A program made the translations under genes and the position numbers. A stretch of DNA of 49,290 nt, from positions 1 to 49,290 of the forward strand of contig JAGMCR010000006.1 of assembly GCA_023129115.1 (NCBI GenBank), in the 5' to 3' direction. A model generated the notes under the pieces. It had not been told where the DNA came from. It ran no database searches and was given only the letters and a program-made list of their open reading frames with translations. How positions within the stretch are numbered: position 1 is the stretch's first letter; each line of letters begins with the position of its first letter. Below, in pieces: positions 32,023 through 39,424 of this stretch. This DNA is from Candidatus Iainarchaeum sp. Its GTDB lineage: Archaea > B1Sed10-29 > WALL01.

Positions 32023-32820
32023 ATGAAGAAGCAGGACATCCTCGAGGCCGCATCGTCGCTTTCCGGCCTTGGGCTCACCGACTACCAGGCCCAGGCGCTT
32101 GCCGCACTCTTCGCCCTTAAGCGCGCGACAGCCACCGAGCTAATCCCCCTCACCGAAATCCCGAAGGCCCGCGTCTACGGCGTGCTCGAAGAGCTCGTCA
32201 CCTTCGGCGCTGTCCGCAAAAAGCCGTCCCGGCCCAGGGTGTACGTCGTGCTCGAGCCCGAGAAAGCCGTCTCCGCAGTAATCTCTTTTTGGGAAAAGAA
32301 GGAAGCACAAAAAATCTCGCGCATGAAAGACCTAAAGAAACAGATTACCAAAAAAATCCATTATTCCGGCGAGCCAACGCGTGAGAAGGGCGAGTTCCTC
32401 CAAATCCTTGCCGCGAGCCCCGCGTCGGAAAACGAGACGCTCCAGCTCTACCGCCAGGCCAGAAAGCGCATCCGCATACTTACCGGTGTGTTCGAGTACT
32501 TCCCCGCAATAAAAAGCGAGCTTGCCAAGGCTAGGGCCAGGGGAGTAAAAGTCGAAGTAATCTTTTCCAGCAGCCCCCGCAAAGAGTCAGTCGCCCTGCA
32601 AAAAAAGTCTGTCGTAGGCCTCAAGGAAATCGGCGCACAGGTCCGCTTCGCAACAGAGATGCCGCTCCGCGGCACAATAATCGACAGCGACAAGTCACTC
32701 TTTTCCGTGGACGTGAAGCGCATGGCGCCGTCGCGCAAGGACATGGCGCTCACAGAAAATGCGAACTTGGTCCACGTGCTCAACACTTTTTTTGACGTGC
32801 TGTGGAAAGAGTCACGGTAG
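32023..32820 (+). CDS. TrmB-family transcriptional regulator
   Basis: 265 residues. N-terminal winged helix (about 15-80: GLTDYQAQALAALFALKRATATELI, IPKARVYGVLEELVTFGAV), a coiled linker (about 85-115), and the TrmB effector domain with QARKRIRILTGVFEYF and KARARGVKVEVIF. TrmB proteins sense sugars and switch transport or gluconeogenesis genes. Here the gene sits in a glycan locus, transcribed divergently from the SDR operon across a shared operator-like site, so it is the best candidate for a pathway regulator. Leaderless ATG. Overlaps the convergent aminotransferase by 9 bp. Confidence 0.88.
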   Translation: MKKQDILEAASSLSGLGLTDYQAQALAALFALKRATATELIPLTEIPKARVYGVLEELVTFGAVRKKPSRPRVYVVLEPEKAVSAVISFWEKKEAQKISRMKDLKKQITKKIHYSGEPTREKGEFLQILAASPASENETLQLYRQARKRIRILTGVFEYFPAIKSELAKARARGVKVEVIFSSSPRKESVALQKKSVVGLKEIGAQVRFATEMPLRGTIIDSDKSLFSVDVKRMAPSRKDMALTENANLVHVLNTFFDVLWKESR

Positions 32821-33867
32821 GCTGTTCATCGCCTCGACAATCCGCTTGAGCCCCTCTTTTTTCACTCCCGGGTGAACCGGCAGCGAAATGACTTCGTCGC
32901 ATGCCTTGTCGGTCTCCGGCAGTATTGCCTCACTCGCGACCGCGGGCTGCCTGTGCGCGCCGACCGGGTAGTAAATCCCGTACCCTATTCCGTTCGCCGC
33001 GAGCTCCCGCGTGTACGCCTCCCGGTCCTGCACCCGCACGGTGTACTGGTGGTATACATGCTTCGCCTTGTGGTGCACGTACGGCGAGTCGACGTCTAGG
33101 TGTGTGTCCAAGTACTCCGCGTTCTTTTGCCTCGCACGGTTGAACTTGGGGAGCTTCTTGAGCTGCTCTACCCCAATCGCTGCGTGGATGTTCGTCATGC
33201 GGATGTTGTACCCGAGCGAGTTGTGCACGTAGCGCGACGACTGGCCGTGGTTCCTGAACACGCGGAGCCGCGCGGCGAGCGCATCGTTGTTGGTCGTGAC
33301 CATTCCGCCCTCGCCCGTTGTCATATTCTTTGTGGGGTAAAACGAGAAGCACCCGGCATCGCCAAGTGCCCCTGCCTTTGTGCCGCCCCATTCCGCGCCG
33401 TGGGCCTGTGCCGCGTCCTCGATTATGTATAGCTCATTCTTTTGCGCGAGCTCCCGGACCTCGTCCATGTTGGCGCACTGGCCGTACAAGTGCACGGGCA
33501 TGATGGCCTCGACGTCTGGCGACAGCTTTTTCTTCGCGTCCTCGACGTCGATGCAGTAAGTCCTCGGGTCGATGTCGACAAACACCGGCTTCGCGTTCAC
33601 GGCCAAAATGCTGGTCACAGAGGCAATGAACGTAAAGCTCGGCACGAGCACAGAGCCCTTTATGTTGAGGCAGTTGAGCGCCATGACGAGCGCGGCGGTG
33701 CCGCTGGTGCACGCGACCGCGTGCTTGACGCCGCAGAACTTCGCGAACTCTTCCTCGAGTTGCGCGACCTGCTCGCCCTGCGCAAGCATTCCGCTCGCGA
33801 GCACGTCCGCGACAGCTCTTTTTTCCTCTTTGCCGGTCAATGGCTTCGAGATTGGAATGGCATTCAT
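32812..33867 (-). CDS. DegT/DnrJ/EryC1-family sugar aminotransferase
   Basis: 351 residues. PLP-dependent amination of a keto nucleotide sugar. Motifs: TSGTAALVMAL, PSFTFIASVTSI, EDAAQAHGA, PLP-lysine motif SFYPTKNMTTGEGG, and HNSLGYNIRMTNIHAAIG. Similar enzymes (WbpE/WlbC type) make 3-amino sugars after oxidation by a Gfo/Idh dehydrogenase like the one at 35460-36416. Last gene of the Lrp-led operon; ATG overlaps the HAD stop by 4 bases. Confidence 0.9.
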   Translation of the reverse strand: MNAIPISKPLTGKEEKRAVADVLASGMLAQGEQVAQLEEEFAKFCGVKHAVACTSGTAALVMALNCLNIKGSVLVPSFTFIASVTSILAVNAKPVFVDIDPRTYCIDVEDAKKKLSPDVEAIMPVHLYGQCANMDEVRELAQKNELYIIEDAAQAHGAEWGGTKAGALGDAGCFSFYPTKNMTTGEGGMVTTNNDALAARLRVFRNHGQSSRYVHNSLGYNIRMTNIHAAIGVEQLKKLPKFNRARQKNAEYLDTHLDVDSPYVHHKAKHVYHQYTVRVQDREAYTRELAANGIGYGIYYPVGAHRQPAVASEAILPETDKACDEVISLPVHPGVKKEGLKRIVEAMNSLP

Positions 33868-34460
33868 TTTATTATCTCCTTGAGCTCAATCAAGTCCGCA
33901 ATCACTTTTTCGGCGCCGGCTTCTATGAGCCTTTCCTTGGGGTACGAGTTGTCGAGGCAGATGGCCCTGACGCCGGCCGCGCTTGCGGCCCTCGCGTCGT
34001 TGAGGCCGTTGCCCACAAACACGGCGTCTCCCGCGTCGCACCCGAGCCTCTCGAGCGCGACTAGGAGAGGGTCCGGAAGTGGCTTCAGCCCGTCCTCCCT
34101 TGTGACGACGGCGCCGAAGTATTTGGCGAGCCCGTGCTTTTCCAGCACTTTGCCCACGACCTTCCTGCCGTTGCCGGTCACGACGCCGAGTGAATATCCC
34201 TCAAGCGAGTCAAGCGCTTCTTTGGCGTGTGGCATCAGGTACGAGTCCTGCCAGCCGTTGGCCTCGTAGTCGTCCATTATGCCAAAAAGCCCCTGCTTGA
34301 CTTTTCCTTCCCGGATGGCTATCAAGCCCTCCAGGATGGATGACGGGATTTCGATTCCGTACTGCCGGCCGTAGTCGTTCATACTTTGCCTGACTTTCCC
34401 CCAGTCCACTTTCAAGTGGATGAGCGTGTCGTCCATGTCAAAGAGGATTGCCTTCGCCAT
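33864..34460 (-). CDS. HAD-superfamily phosphatase
   Basis: 198 residues. HAD motif I FDMDDTL (nucleophile Asp), motif II VVTGNG, motif III Lys in REDGLKPLPDP, and motif IV FVGNGLND. Cap domain is small alpha-helical, as in phosphoglycolate phosphatase-like HADs. It probably dephosphorylates a sugar phosphate in the amino-sugar pathway, but the substrate is not predictable. The ATG at 34460 follows the ATP-grasp stop by one base; an in-frame start 15 bases upstream would overlap that gene. Confidence 0.85.
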   Translation of the reverse strand: MAKAILFDMDDTLIHLKVDWGKVRQSMNDYGRQYGIEIPSSILEGLIAIREGKVKQGLFGIMDDYEANGWQDSYLMPHAKEALDSLEGYSLGVVTGNGRKVVGKVLEKHGLAKYFGAVVTREDGLKPLPDPLLVALERLGCDAGDAVFVGNGLNDARAASAAGVRAICLDNSYPKERLIEAGAEKVIADLIELKEIIK

Positions 34461-34461
34461 T

Positions 34462-35463
34462 TCATTCCCCCCCAATTATGACGGGCTCGATGTCGACCTG
34501 CCTTATTTCTGTCATTCCCGGCCGCGTTGGGTTCAGCTGCGGCAGCGAGACCTCTTTCCCATCAACAATTTCAGTGATTGCCTGCGCCAGGTTCGCCCCT
34601 GCGCGGGTGTATAGCCATGGCCGGCCCGCGAGGCGGATGCCCACCTCGGTTATGTTCGGCACGCCGCCGCTGTCCTCCTTGATGTCAATCGAGACAATTC
34701 CCCTCGTCCTGAACTTTTTGCATACCTCCAGCCCGAGCTTGTTCAGGCGCTCGTCGTGCACTGTAATGCACCTGCTTACGTTTCCAGTGACGCCCGAGAC
34801 CGACACTTGCCTCATGAGGTACTCCAGCCGCTCCATGGACGCCGACGTGATGACCTCGCCGCCCTTCACGAGCGCGGTCCAGTTGAAGTTCCTGCCGGGC
34901 AGGTACTCGTGAATTACCCATTTCCAGTTCTTGTCCTTCCAGTAGTCGAACCAGTGGAGGGCGTGGTTGAGGTCCTTGACCATTATGCTCCCCCTCCCCC
35001 CGGCCCCTTCCGCGGCCCTCATCCAGAACGGCCCCTCGTGCTTTTCGAAGAACTCGCGTATGCCGTCCTCGTCCCCAACCTCCCGCGTGGCGGGGAAGTC
35101 GGCAAGCCCCTTGAGCAGCTCGTAGGTAAGGTGCTTGTTTATGCAATGCCGGGCGTACTCCTCGCCCATGAGGAAAAATTCGGCGTCAAAGTCCTTGCGG
35201 TGCGTGGCGATGTACTCGACCTCCGGGTCGGGATTGGACAACACGAGGTCGACCCGCTCCTTTTCGCATATCCTGTTGAACTCGGAGGTGAACTCCTCGG
35301 GTCTGCTCACCGGGGGGAGGAGGTATGCCGTGTCCACCAGGGCTTTCCCGAACTCGAGCTGGTACTTGCTTATGTCGCACACGACGACATCATGCCTGTC
35401 GCGCAGGCTCCTGATTATGTCGATGCCTATGTTCCCACCGCACCCCGTGACGAGGACTTTCAC
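34462..35463 (-). CDS. ATP-grasp ligase
   Basis: 333 residues. N-terminal Rossmann-like domain KVLVTGCGGNIGIDIIRSL and VLSNPDPEVEYIA, followed by the ATP-grasp core (FWMRAAEGAGGRGSIMV as the nucleotide-binding loop; IHEYLPGRNFNW; GIVSIDIKEDSGGVPNITEVGIRL with metal ligands). Such proteins join a carboxylate to an amine through an acyl phosphate. Within an amino-sugar operon it may acylate the amino group placed by the DegT enzyme, or ligate an amino acid to a uronic acid. Start is GTG at 35463, overlapping the dehydrogenase stop (GTGA). Confidence 0.8.
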   Translation of the reverse strand: MKVLVTGCGGNIGIDIIRSLRDRHDVVVCDISKYQLEFGKALVDTAYLLPPVSRPEEFTSEFNRICEKERVDLVLSNPDPEVEYIATHRKDFDAEFFLMGEEYARHCINKHLTYELLKGLADFPATREVGDEDGIREFFEKHEGPFWMRAAEGAGGRGSIMVKDLNHALHWFDYWKDKNWKWVIHEYLPGRNFNWTALVKGGEVITSASMERLEYLMRQVSVSGVTGNVSRCITVHDERLNKLGLEVCKKFRTRGIVSIDIKEDSGGVPNITEVGIRLAGRPWLYTRAGANLAQAITEIVDGKEVSLPQLNPTRPGMTEIRQVDIEPVIIGGE

Positions 35464-36416
35464 AGCCGCATCACCTCGTTCATGCTGGCCGACTGCTCGG
35501 CGAGCAGAGCCACTTTCAGCGCGGCAGTGCCCTCGGCCAGCGTGCACGGGTTCTCGCCCCCGGAGCAGTAGTCGAGGAATGCACACAGCTCGCGCTTCAG
35601 CGGCTCTTCCCTCTTGACCACTATCTTTTCCGCGAGCCCCGCCTCGGTGTCGAGCGTGAACACGTCGTTCTCGACCTCTTTCTTGTAGGCATAAATGTTT
35701 TGGGTTATGTAGTTCAGGTAGAGGAACCTGTCCTCGAGCGTGACGTACAGGTTGCGAATCTTCCTTGGCGTTATCCAGTTGGTCAGCACTGTGCCGCTTA
35801 TGTTCTCGGTCGTGATGAACACGTGGCCCGAGTCGTCGTGCTCCTCCGTGAACACGCGCCGCGTCTTGGCGTACACTGTCCTTATGGGCTCCCCGCAGAG
35901 GTAAGGGATTATATCGAGCTCGTGAATGCCCATGTCCTTGATGACGCCGGTCTTGATTACCTTTGGGGGGTGTGGCCCCACGCGCATGGCGGACATGGCG
36001 ATTACCTTCTTGCCCTCGAGCAGCCCCTTCATCTTCTGAACCGCCGGGTTGAAGCGCTCGATGTGCCCCACCATCAGGGGTGTGCCGGTCTTTTCCGCGG
36101 CTTGGGCCAGGCTGTGCGCCTCCTCGAGCGTGTTCGCTACCGGCTTTTCGATGAGGAGGCCAATCCCCTTTTCGAGGAGCTCTGTGCCAATCTTGGCGTG
36201 CAGCGCCGTCGGGACCGCGAGGCTTACCGCCTCCGGTTTCTCTTTCTTCAGGAGGTCGTGGTAGTCCTTGTACGCCCTGGTGCCCCACTCGGACGCGAGC
36301 CCCTTTGCCCGCTTGATGTCAATATCGGCGATGCCAACGAGCTCCGAGCCAATCTCTGAATACGACTTGACGTGGTGCCTGCCCATGTTGCCGCTGCCGA
36401 TTACTGCCGTCCTCAT
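35460..36416 (-). CDS. Gfo/Idh/MocA-family oxidoreductase
   Basis: 318 residues. NAD-binding VIGSGNMGRHHVKSY, the EKPVANTLEEA motif with catalytic Lys, GHIERFNPAVQ, and DMGIHELDIIPYLCG. Family members oxidise the 3-hydroxyl of nucleotide sugars (WbpB/WlbA type), creating the keto group that a DegT aminotransferase converts to an amine. Second gene of the operon, coupled to the Lrp regulator by ATGA and to the ATP-grasp gene by GTGA. Confidence 0.88.
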   Translation of the reverse strand: MRTAVIGSGNMGRHHVKSYSEIGSELVGIADIDIKRAKGLASEWGTRAYKDYHDLLKKEKPEAVSLAVPTALHAKIGTELLEKGIGLLIEKPVANTLEEAHSLAQAAEKTGTPLMVGHIERFNPAVQKMKGLLEGKKVIAMSAMRVGPHPPKVIKTGVIKDMGIHELDIIPYLCGEPIRTVYAKTRRVFTEEHDDSGHVFITTENISGTVLTNWITPRKIRNLYVTLEDRFLYLNYITQNIYAYKKEVENDVFTLDTEAGLAEKIVVKREEPLKRELCAFLDYCSGGENPCTLAEGTAALKVALLAEQSASMNEVMRL

Positions 36417-36865
36417 ATGTGCACCTCTTTCTCGTCCTTCAGCACCCCTGTCGCGAGGCTAATCTCGACTTTCCTGACGCCTGGCAGGCTAGTGATTACT
36501 TCGTTAGACATGCGCTGGAGCTTCTGCAGGTCTTCGGCTCTTGCCCTTGCCTGAAGGTTGTTCGTGCCCGTGGCTATCCACACGCTGTATACCTCGTCCA
36601 GGACGGCGAGCTTCTCCGCCGCCTCCTTCAGCTTCTGCGGCTCGACCTCAAGGCTTATCGAGAACAGCACAGGGTACCCCGCCTTGGCCGCGTCCAGCGA
36701 GAGCGTGAACTTCCGTATGATGCCCTCCTTCAGGAGGTTCTTCACGCGGTTGTGGATGGTCGCGTCGGACATCTTGAGCTTCTTCGCTATGGCCTTGAAG
36801 GATTCCCTGCTGTCCTCCTGGAGGAGCCTTATAATCTTGCGGTCAGTCTCGTCTAAAAAGCGCAT
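36413..36865 (-). CDS. Lrp/AsnC-family transcriptional regulator
   Basis: 150 residues. N-terminal winged helix (LDETDRKIIRLLQEDSRESFKAIAKKLKMSDATIHNRVKNLLKEGII) and a C-terminal RAM/AsnC ligand domain. Heads a five-gene unit (Lrp, dehydrogenase, ATP-grasp, HAD, aminotransferase) joined by overlaps or 1-base gaps, so it likely controls this unit. Leaderless ATG with the TATA box inside an inverted repeat (36870-36899), suggesting autoregulation. Confidence 0.92.
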   Translation of the reverse strand: MRFLDETDRKIIRLLQEDSRESFKAIAKKLKMSDATIHNRVKNLLKEGIIRKFTLSLDAAKAGYPVLFSISLEVEPQKLKEAAEKLAVLDEVYSVWIATGTNNLQARARAEDLQKLQRMSNEVITSLPGVRKVEISLATGVLKDEKEVHI

Positions 36866-36869
36866 GTCT

Positions 36870-36899
36870 AAGTTTTTGACTAGGTTATATTAAAAACTT
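36870..36899. promoter_or_regulatory. Inverted repeat around the TATA box of the Lrp operon
   Basis: AAGTTTTT (36870-36877) and AAAAACTT (36892-36899) form an 8-bp inverted repeat with a 14-base spacer. The minus-strand TATA-like TTTAATATAA lies across its right arm, about 25 bp from the Lrp ATG. The next 110 bp to the divergent gene are A/T-rich with no ORF. Confidence 0.5.
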
Positions 36900-37006
36900 T
36901 CATCCCGAAAGCCACCCTATTAGATACGCTAAGTTCTTTTAGGTATTATTTTAGCATATTCTAATATAATGCCTGCAATCACTATGCCTTTCTAAATTCC
37001 TGGAAA

Positions 37007-37018
37007 CCTTTATAAAGG
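37007..37018 (+). promoter_or_regulatory. TATA box of comA
   Basis: CCTTTATAAAGG, a perfect 12-bp palindrome whose centre is 27.5 bp before the ATG at 37040. This supports a leaderless comA mRNA and rules out the in-frame ATG at 37019 as the start. Confidence 0.65.
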
Positions 37019-37039
37019 ATGTGGGGCTTAACTCTGGCC

Positions 37040-37825
37040 ATGGGAGCGAAACCCTTCGGCCACATTTCCCTGCCCCCGCGCTCGGAGAAGCCGCGCGAGA
37101 ACGGCGTAACCATGGTGCTCGACCACTGCCTTGGCATGCATGCTGTCGAGGACCTCCTCGCCACTGCGGGCGACTACATTGACGTTGTCAAGCTTGGCTG
37201 GGGGACCTCCAGGCTTTTTGACGAGGGCCTGCTCAAGGAAAAAATCAGGGCCTACAAGGCAAACGGCATCAAGGTGTGCCCCGGTGGCACATTCCTCGAG
37301 GTCGCCTGCGCCCAAGGCAAGCAGGACGAGTTCTTCAACTGTGCCAAGGCACTGGGCTTCGACTGCGTCGAGGTATCCAATGGCGTTCACCCCATGCATC
37401 ACGACGAAAAGCTAGAGCTGATACGCAAGGCCTGCTCGATGGGCTTTTGCGTGACTTCTGAAGTCGGCAAGAAGCTCCGCAAGGAGGACGAGCGGATTGC
37501 CCCCGAAGAGCGGGTAAGCATGGCCGAGAAAGAACTCGCCGCGGGCTCGTGGAAGGTAATCATCGAGGCCCGCGCGGGCGGCACGCTTGGCATGTTTGAC
37601 TTCAAGGGAAACGTGAAGGAAGAGCTGGCAGGCTACTTGATAAAGAACCTAGAGACAGACAAAATAATTTTTGAGGCGCCCAACAAGTCACAGCAGGCAT
37701 GGCTCATAAAAAGGCTGGGCAGCGAGGCGAACTTGGGCAACATCAAGCCCGACGACGTAATCCCCCTGGAGACGCTCCGCGTTGGGCTTCGGGGGGACAC
37801 GTTTGCGTTCTTCCACTTGGGGTGA
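37040..37825 (+). CDS. comA: Phosphosulfolactate synthase
   Basis: 261 residues. Adds sulfite to phosphoenolpyruvate to give (2R)-phospho-3-sulfolactate, the first step of the PEP route to coenzyme M and of sulfolactate formation. TIM-barrel family motifs: KPRENGVTMVLDHCLG, DVVKLGWGTS (48-57), PGGTFLEVA (81-89), VEVSNG (110-115) and SEVGKK (140-145). The length is normal. Followed by comB with a 6-base gap. No coenzyme M-specific late genes or methanogenesis genes are in the window, so the end product here may be sulfolactate or another sulfonate. Confidence 0.88.
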   Translation: MGAKPFGHISLPPRSEKPRENGVTMVLDHCLGMHAVEDLLATAGDYIDVVKLGWGTSRLFDEGLLKEKIRAYKANGIKVCPGGTFLEVACAQGKQDEFFNCAKALGFDCVEVSNGVHPMHHDEKLELIRKACSMGFCVTSEVGKKLRKEDERIAPEERVSMAEKELAAGSWKVIIEARAGGTLGMFDFKGNVKEELAGYLIKNLETDKIIFEAPNKSQQAWLIKRLGSEANLGNIKPDDVIPLETLRVGLRGDTFAFFHLG

Positions 37826-37831
37826 GTGGCC

Positions 37832-38485
37832 ATGGGAGTAGCGATTGAGTGCGGCCCGGAGAACGCCAGAATGGCGAGGGAGCGGGGAGACCAGGTCATC
37901 GTCGTGGACTCGCTGCGCGCCTGTTCCACCATAGTAACTGCGCTGGACAGGGGCGCCACAAAAGTAATCCCCGTGGAGGCCCCAAAGGAGGCCCGCGCCT
38001 ACACCGGGCGGGACGGCTTCGCCACCGCCGGGGAGCGCGGCGGCCAAAAGATTGACGGCCTGGACTTCGGCAACTCCCCAGTCGAGCTCTCGCGCGCGGA
38101 CCTCAAGGGCAGGGCACTCGTCCTCACGACCACAAATGGCACCCGCTGCATCCGTGCCGCGGGTCGCGGCTGCCTCATCGGCTCGCTGCTGAACGCGTCT
38201 GCCGTGGCCGCGGAGGTGAACGGCAGGACAACCATAATCGTGGCGGGGAGGAACGGCGCCCCCTCGCCGGAGGACGTGGCTACGGCGGAAGAAATCGCTT
38301 CGGCCGCGTGCGGCACCCCCACCCGGGAAGAATTCACGGCGCTGTTCATGGCTTCGGCGGCGGGGAAGCGCCTCTCCCAGCTGGGCTATTCCGAAGACGT
38401 GAAGTTCTGCGCGAGAAAAGACGTTTACGACGTGGTCGCGGTGTTCGACGGCGAGGCCATCTTCTTATACGACCACGAGGACTAA
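37832..38485 (+). CDS. comB: 2-phosphosulfolactate phosphatase
   Basis: 217 residues. Removes phosphate from phosphosulfolactate to give sulfolactate. Family motifs: VIVVDSLRACSTIVTAL, DFGNSPVEL, LTTTNGTRCI and the C-terminal CARKDVYDVVAVF. The ATG at 37832 follows a GGTGAG ribosome binding site that overlaps the comA stop; a GTG at 37826 is the in-frame alternative. Pairing with comA makes the assignment firm. Its last 21 bp overlap the convergent sugar-phosphate transferase gene. Confidence 0.87.
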   Translation: MGVAIECGPENARMARERGDQVIVVDSLRACSTIVTALDRGATKVIPVEAPKEARAYTGRDGFATAGERGGQKIDGLDFGNSPVELSRADLKGRALVLTTTNGTRCIRAAGRGCLIGSLLNASAVAAEVNGRTTIIVAGRNGAPSPEDVATAEEIASAACGTPTREEFTALFMASAAGKRLSQLGYSEDVKFCARKDVYDVVAVFDGEAIFLYDHED

Positions 38486-39424
38486 GGTGCACACAGCCGC
38501 CTGCGCGAGCAGCAGCCACAGCACGAGGCTTTTTTCGGTTGGCTTCCCCAGCAGCTTAATCGCCAGATAATGTATGTTGAATGGGTGGGGCGCGGTGAGC
38601 CTGCCGTCCTTCGCCATGCCGCTGAACTTCTTCTTCTTTGTCCCGGTCGCCATGCGGGCGAGCATCAGCACGAGGTTGATGAAGTAGAGCGCGAACATCA
38701 TGAAGCCTGCTTTTTCCATGTTTCCGATTATCACGGCACTCGCGATTAATGCACCTATTTGGAGTGTCCCCGTGTCGCCCGGGAACACCTTGGACGGGTG
38801 CCGGTTGTACTTCAGGAAGGCCAGCAGCGCGCCGAGCATCGAAACGAGGAGGATTGCGGCAGTAGCTGAGCCGGTGTTGAGCGCCACCAGCAGAAGCGAG
38901 AAGATTATGAGCGAGCCAAGCCCGGCTTCCATGCCGTTGTATCCGCCGACCATGTTTACCGCGTTGGCGGCACCGGTCACACCAAGGGGGATGAGCAGGA
39001 GTATGTACACAGCGCCCAGGTCGACGGCGCCCACCGCCGGCAGCGTCACTATTGTGCTCCCCGCTCTGACCGCCATGAGCGGCACCGCGGCTATGAGCGG
39101 CAGGAATATTTTTGTCCTCCACCTTATCCTGAAGAGGTCGTCCACGATGCCGACGATGCAGATGAGCAGCACGCTGCACACCGCGGCGAACAGCGGCACC
39201 AAATCGGCGCCACCGCTGAACATGCTTGTCGCAGCAAAAAGAAACGCACCGAGGCAGAACCCGAACACAATTGACAGGCCGCCCATCTCGGCGACCTTTG
39301 GCTTTCCCTTCTTGTGCATGTCCCTGCCGACAAAGCCATACTTGTGCGCCTTTTTTATCAGCTTGGGCGTGGCGAGGTAGGTCGCCAGGAAAGCCGTGAT
39401 GAAGCAGGCTGCCAGCATAATCAT
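38465..39424 (-). CDS. UDP-GlcNAc:dolichyl-phosphate sugar-1-phosphate transferase (MraY/Alg7 family)
   Basis: 319 residues with about ten membrane helices. Starts lipid-linked glycan assembly by moving HexNAc-1-phosphate onto a dolichyl phosphate carrier. Motifs: GIVDDLFRIRWRTK (Asp-Asp), NAVNMVGGYNGMEAG (the N-x-x-N-x-x-D/G-x-NG motif), KVFPGDTGTLQIGAL, and HPFNIHYLAIKL near the C-terminus. The ATG at 39424 overlaps the aglB stop by 4 bases (ATGA); a second in-frame ATG two codons later is possible. The upstream part of the same open frame is aglB in another frame and is not coding. Confidence 0.9.
   Translation of the reverse strand: MIMLAACFITAFLATYLATPKLIKKAHKYGFVGRDMHKKGKPKVAEMGGLSIVFGFCLGAFLFAATSMFSGGADLVPLFAAVCSVLLICIVGIVDDLFRIRWRTKIFLPLIAAVPLMAVRAGSTIVTLPAVGAVDLGAVYILLLIPLGVTGAANAVNMVGGYNGMEAGLGSLIIFSLLLVALNTGSATAAILLVSMLGALLAFLKYNRHPSKVFPGDTGTLQIGALIASAVIIGNMEKAGFMMFALYFINLVLMLARMATGTKKKKFSGMAKDGRLTAPHPFNIHYLAIKLLGKPTEKSLVLWLLLAQAAVCTLVLVVV

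Noticed and set aside
35464..36288. Upstream part of the long open frame leading into the ATP-grasp gene
   Set aside because: It lies in another frame of the Gfo/Idh dehydrogenase; the ATP-grasp protein starts at GTG 35463 where homology begins and overlaps the upstream stop.
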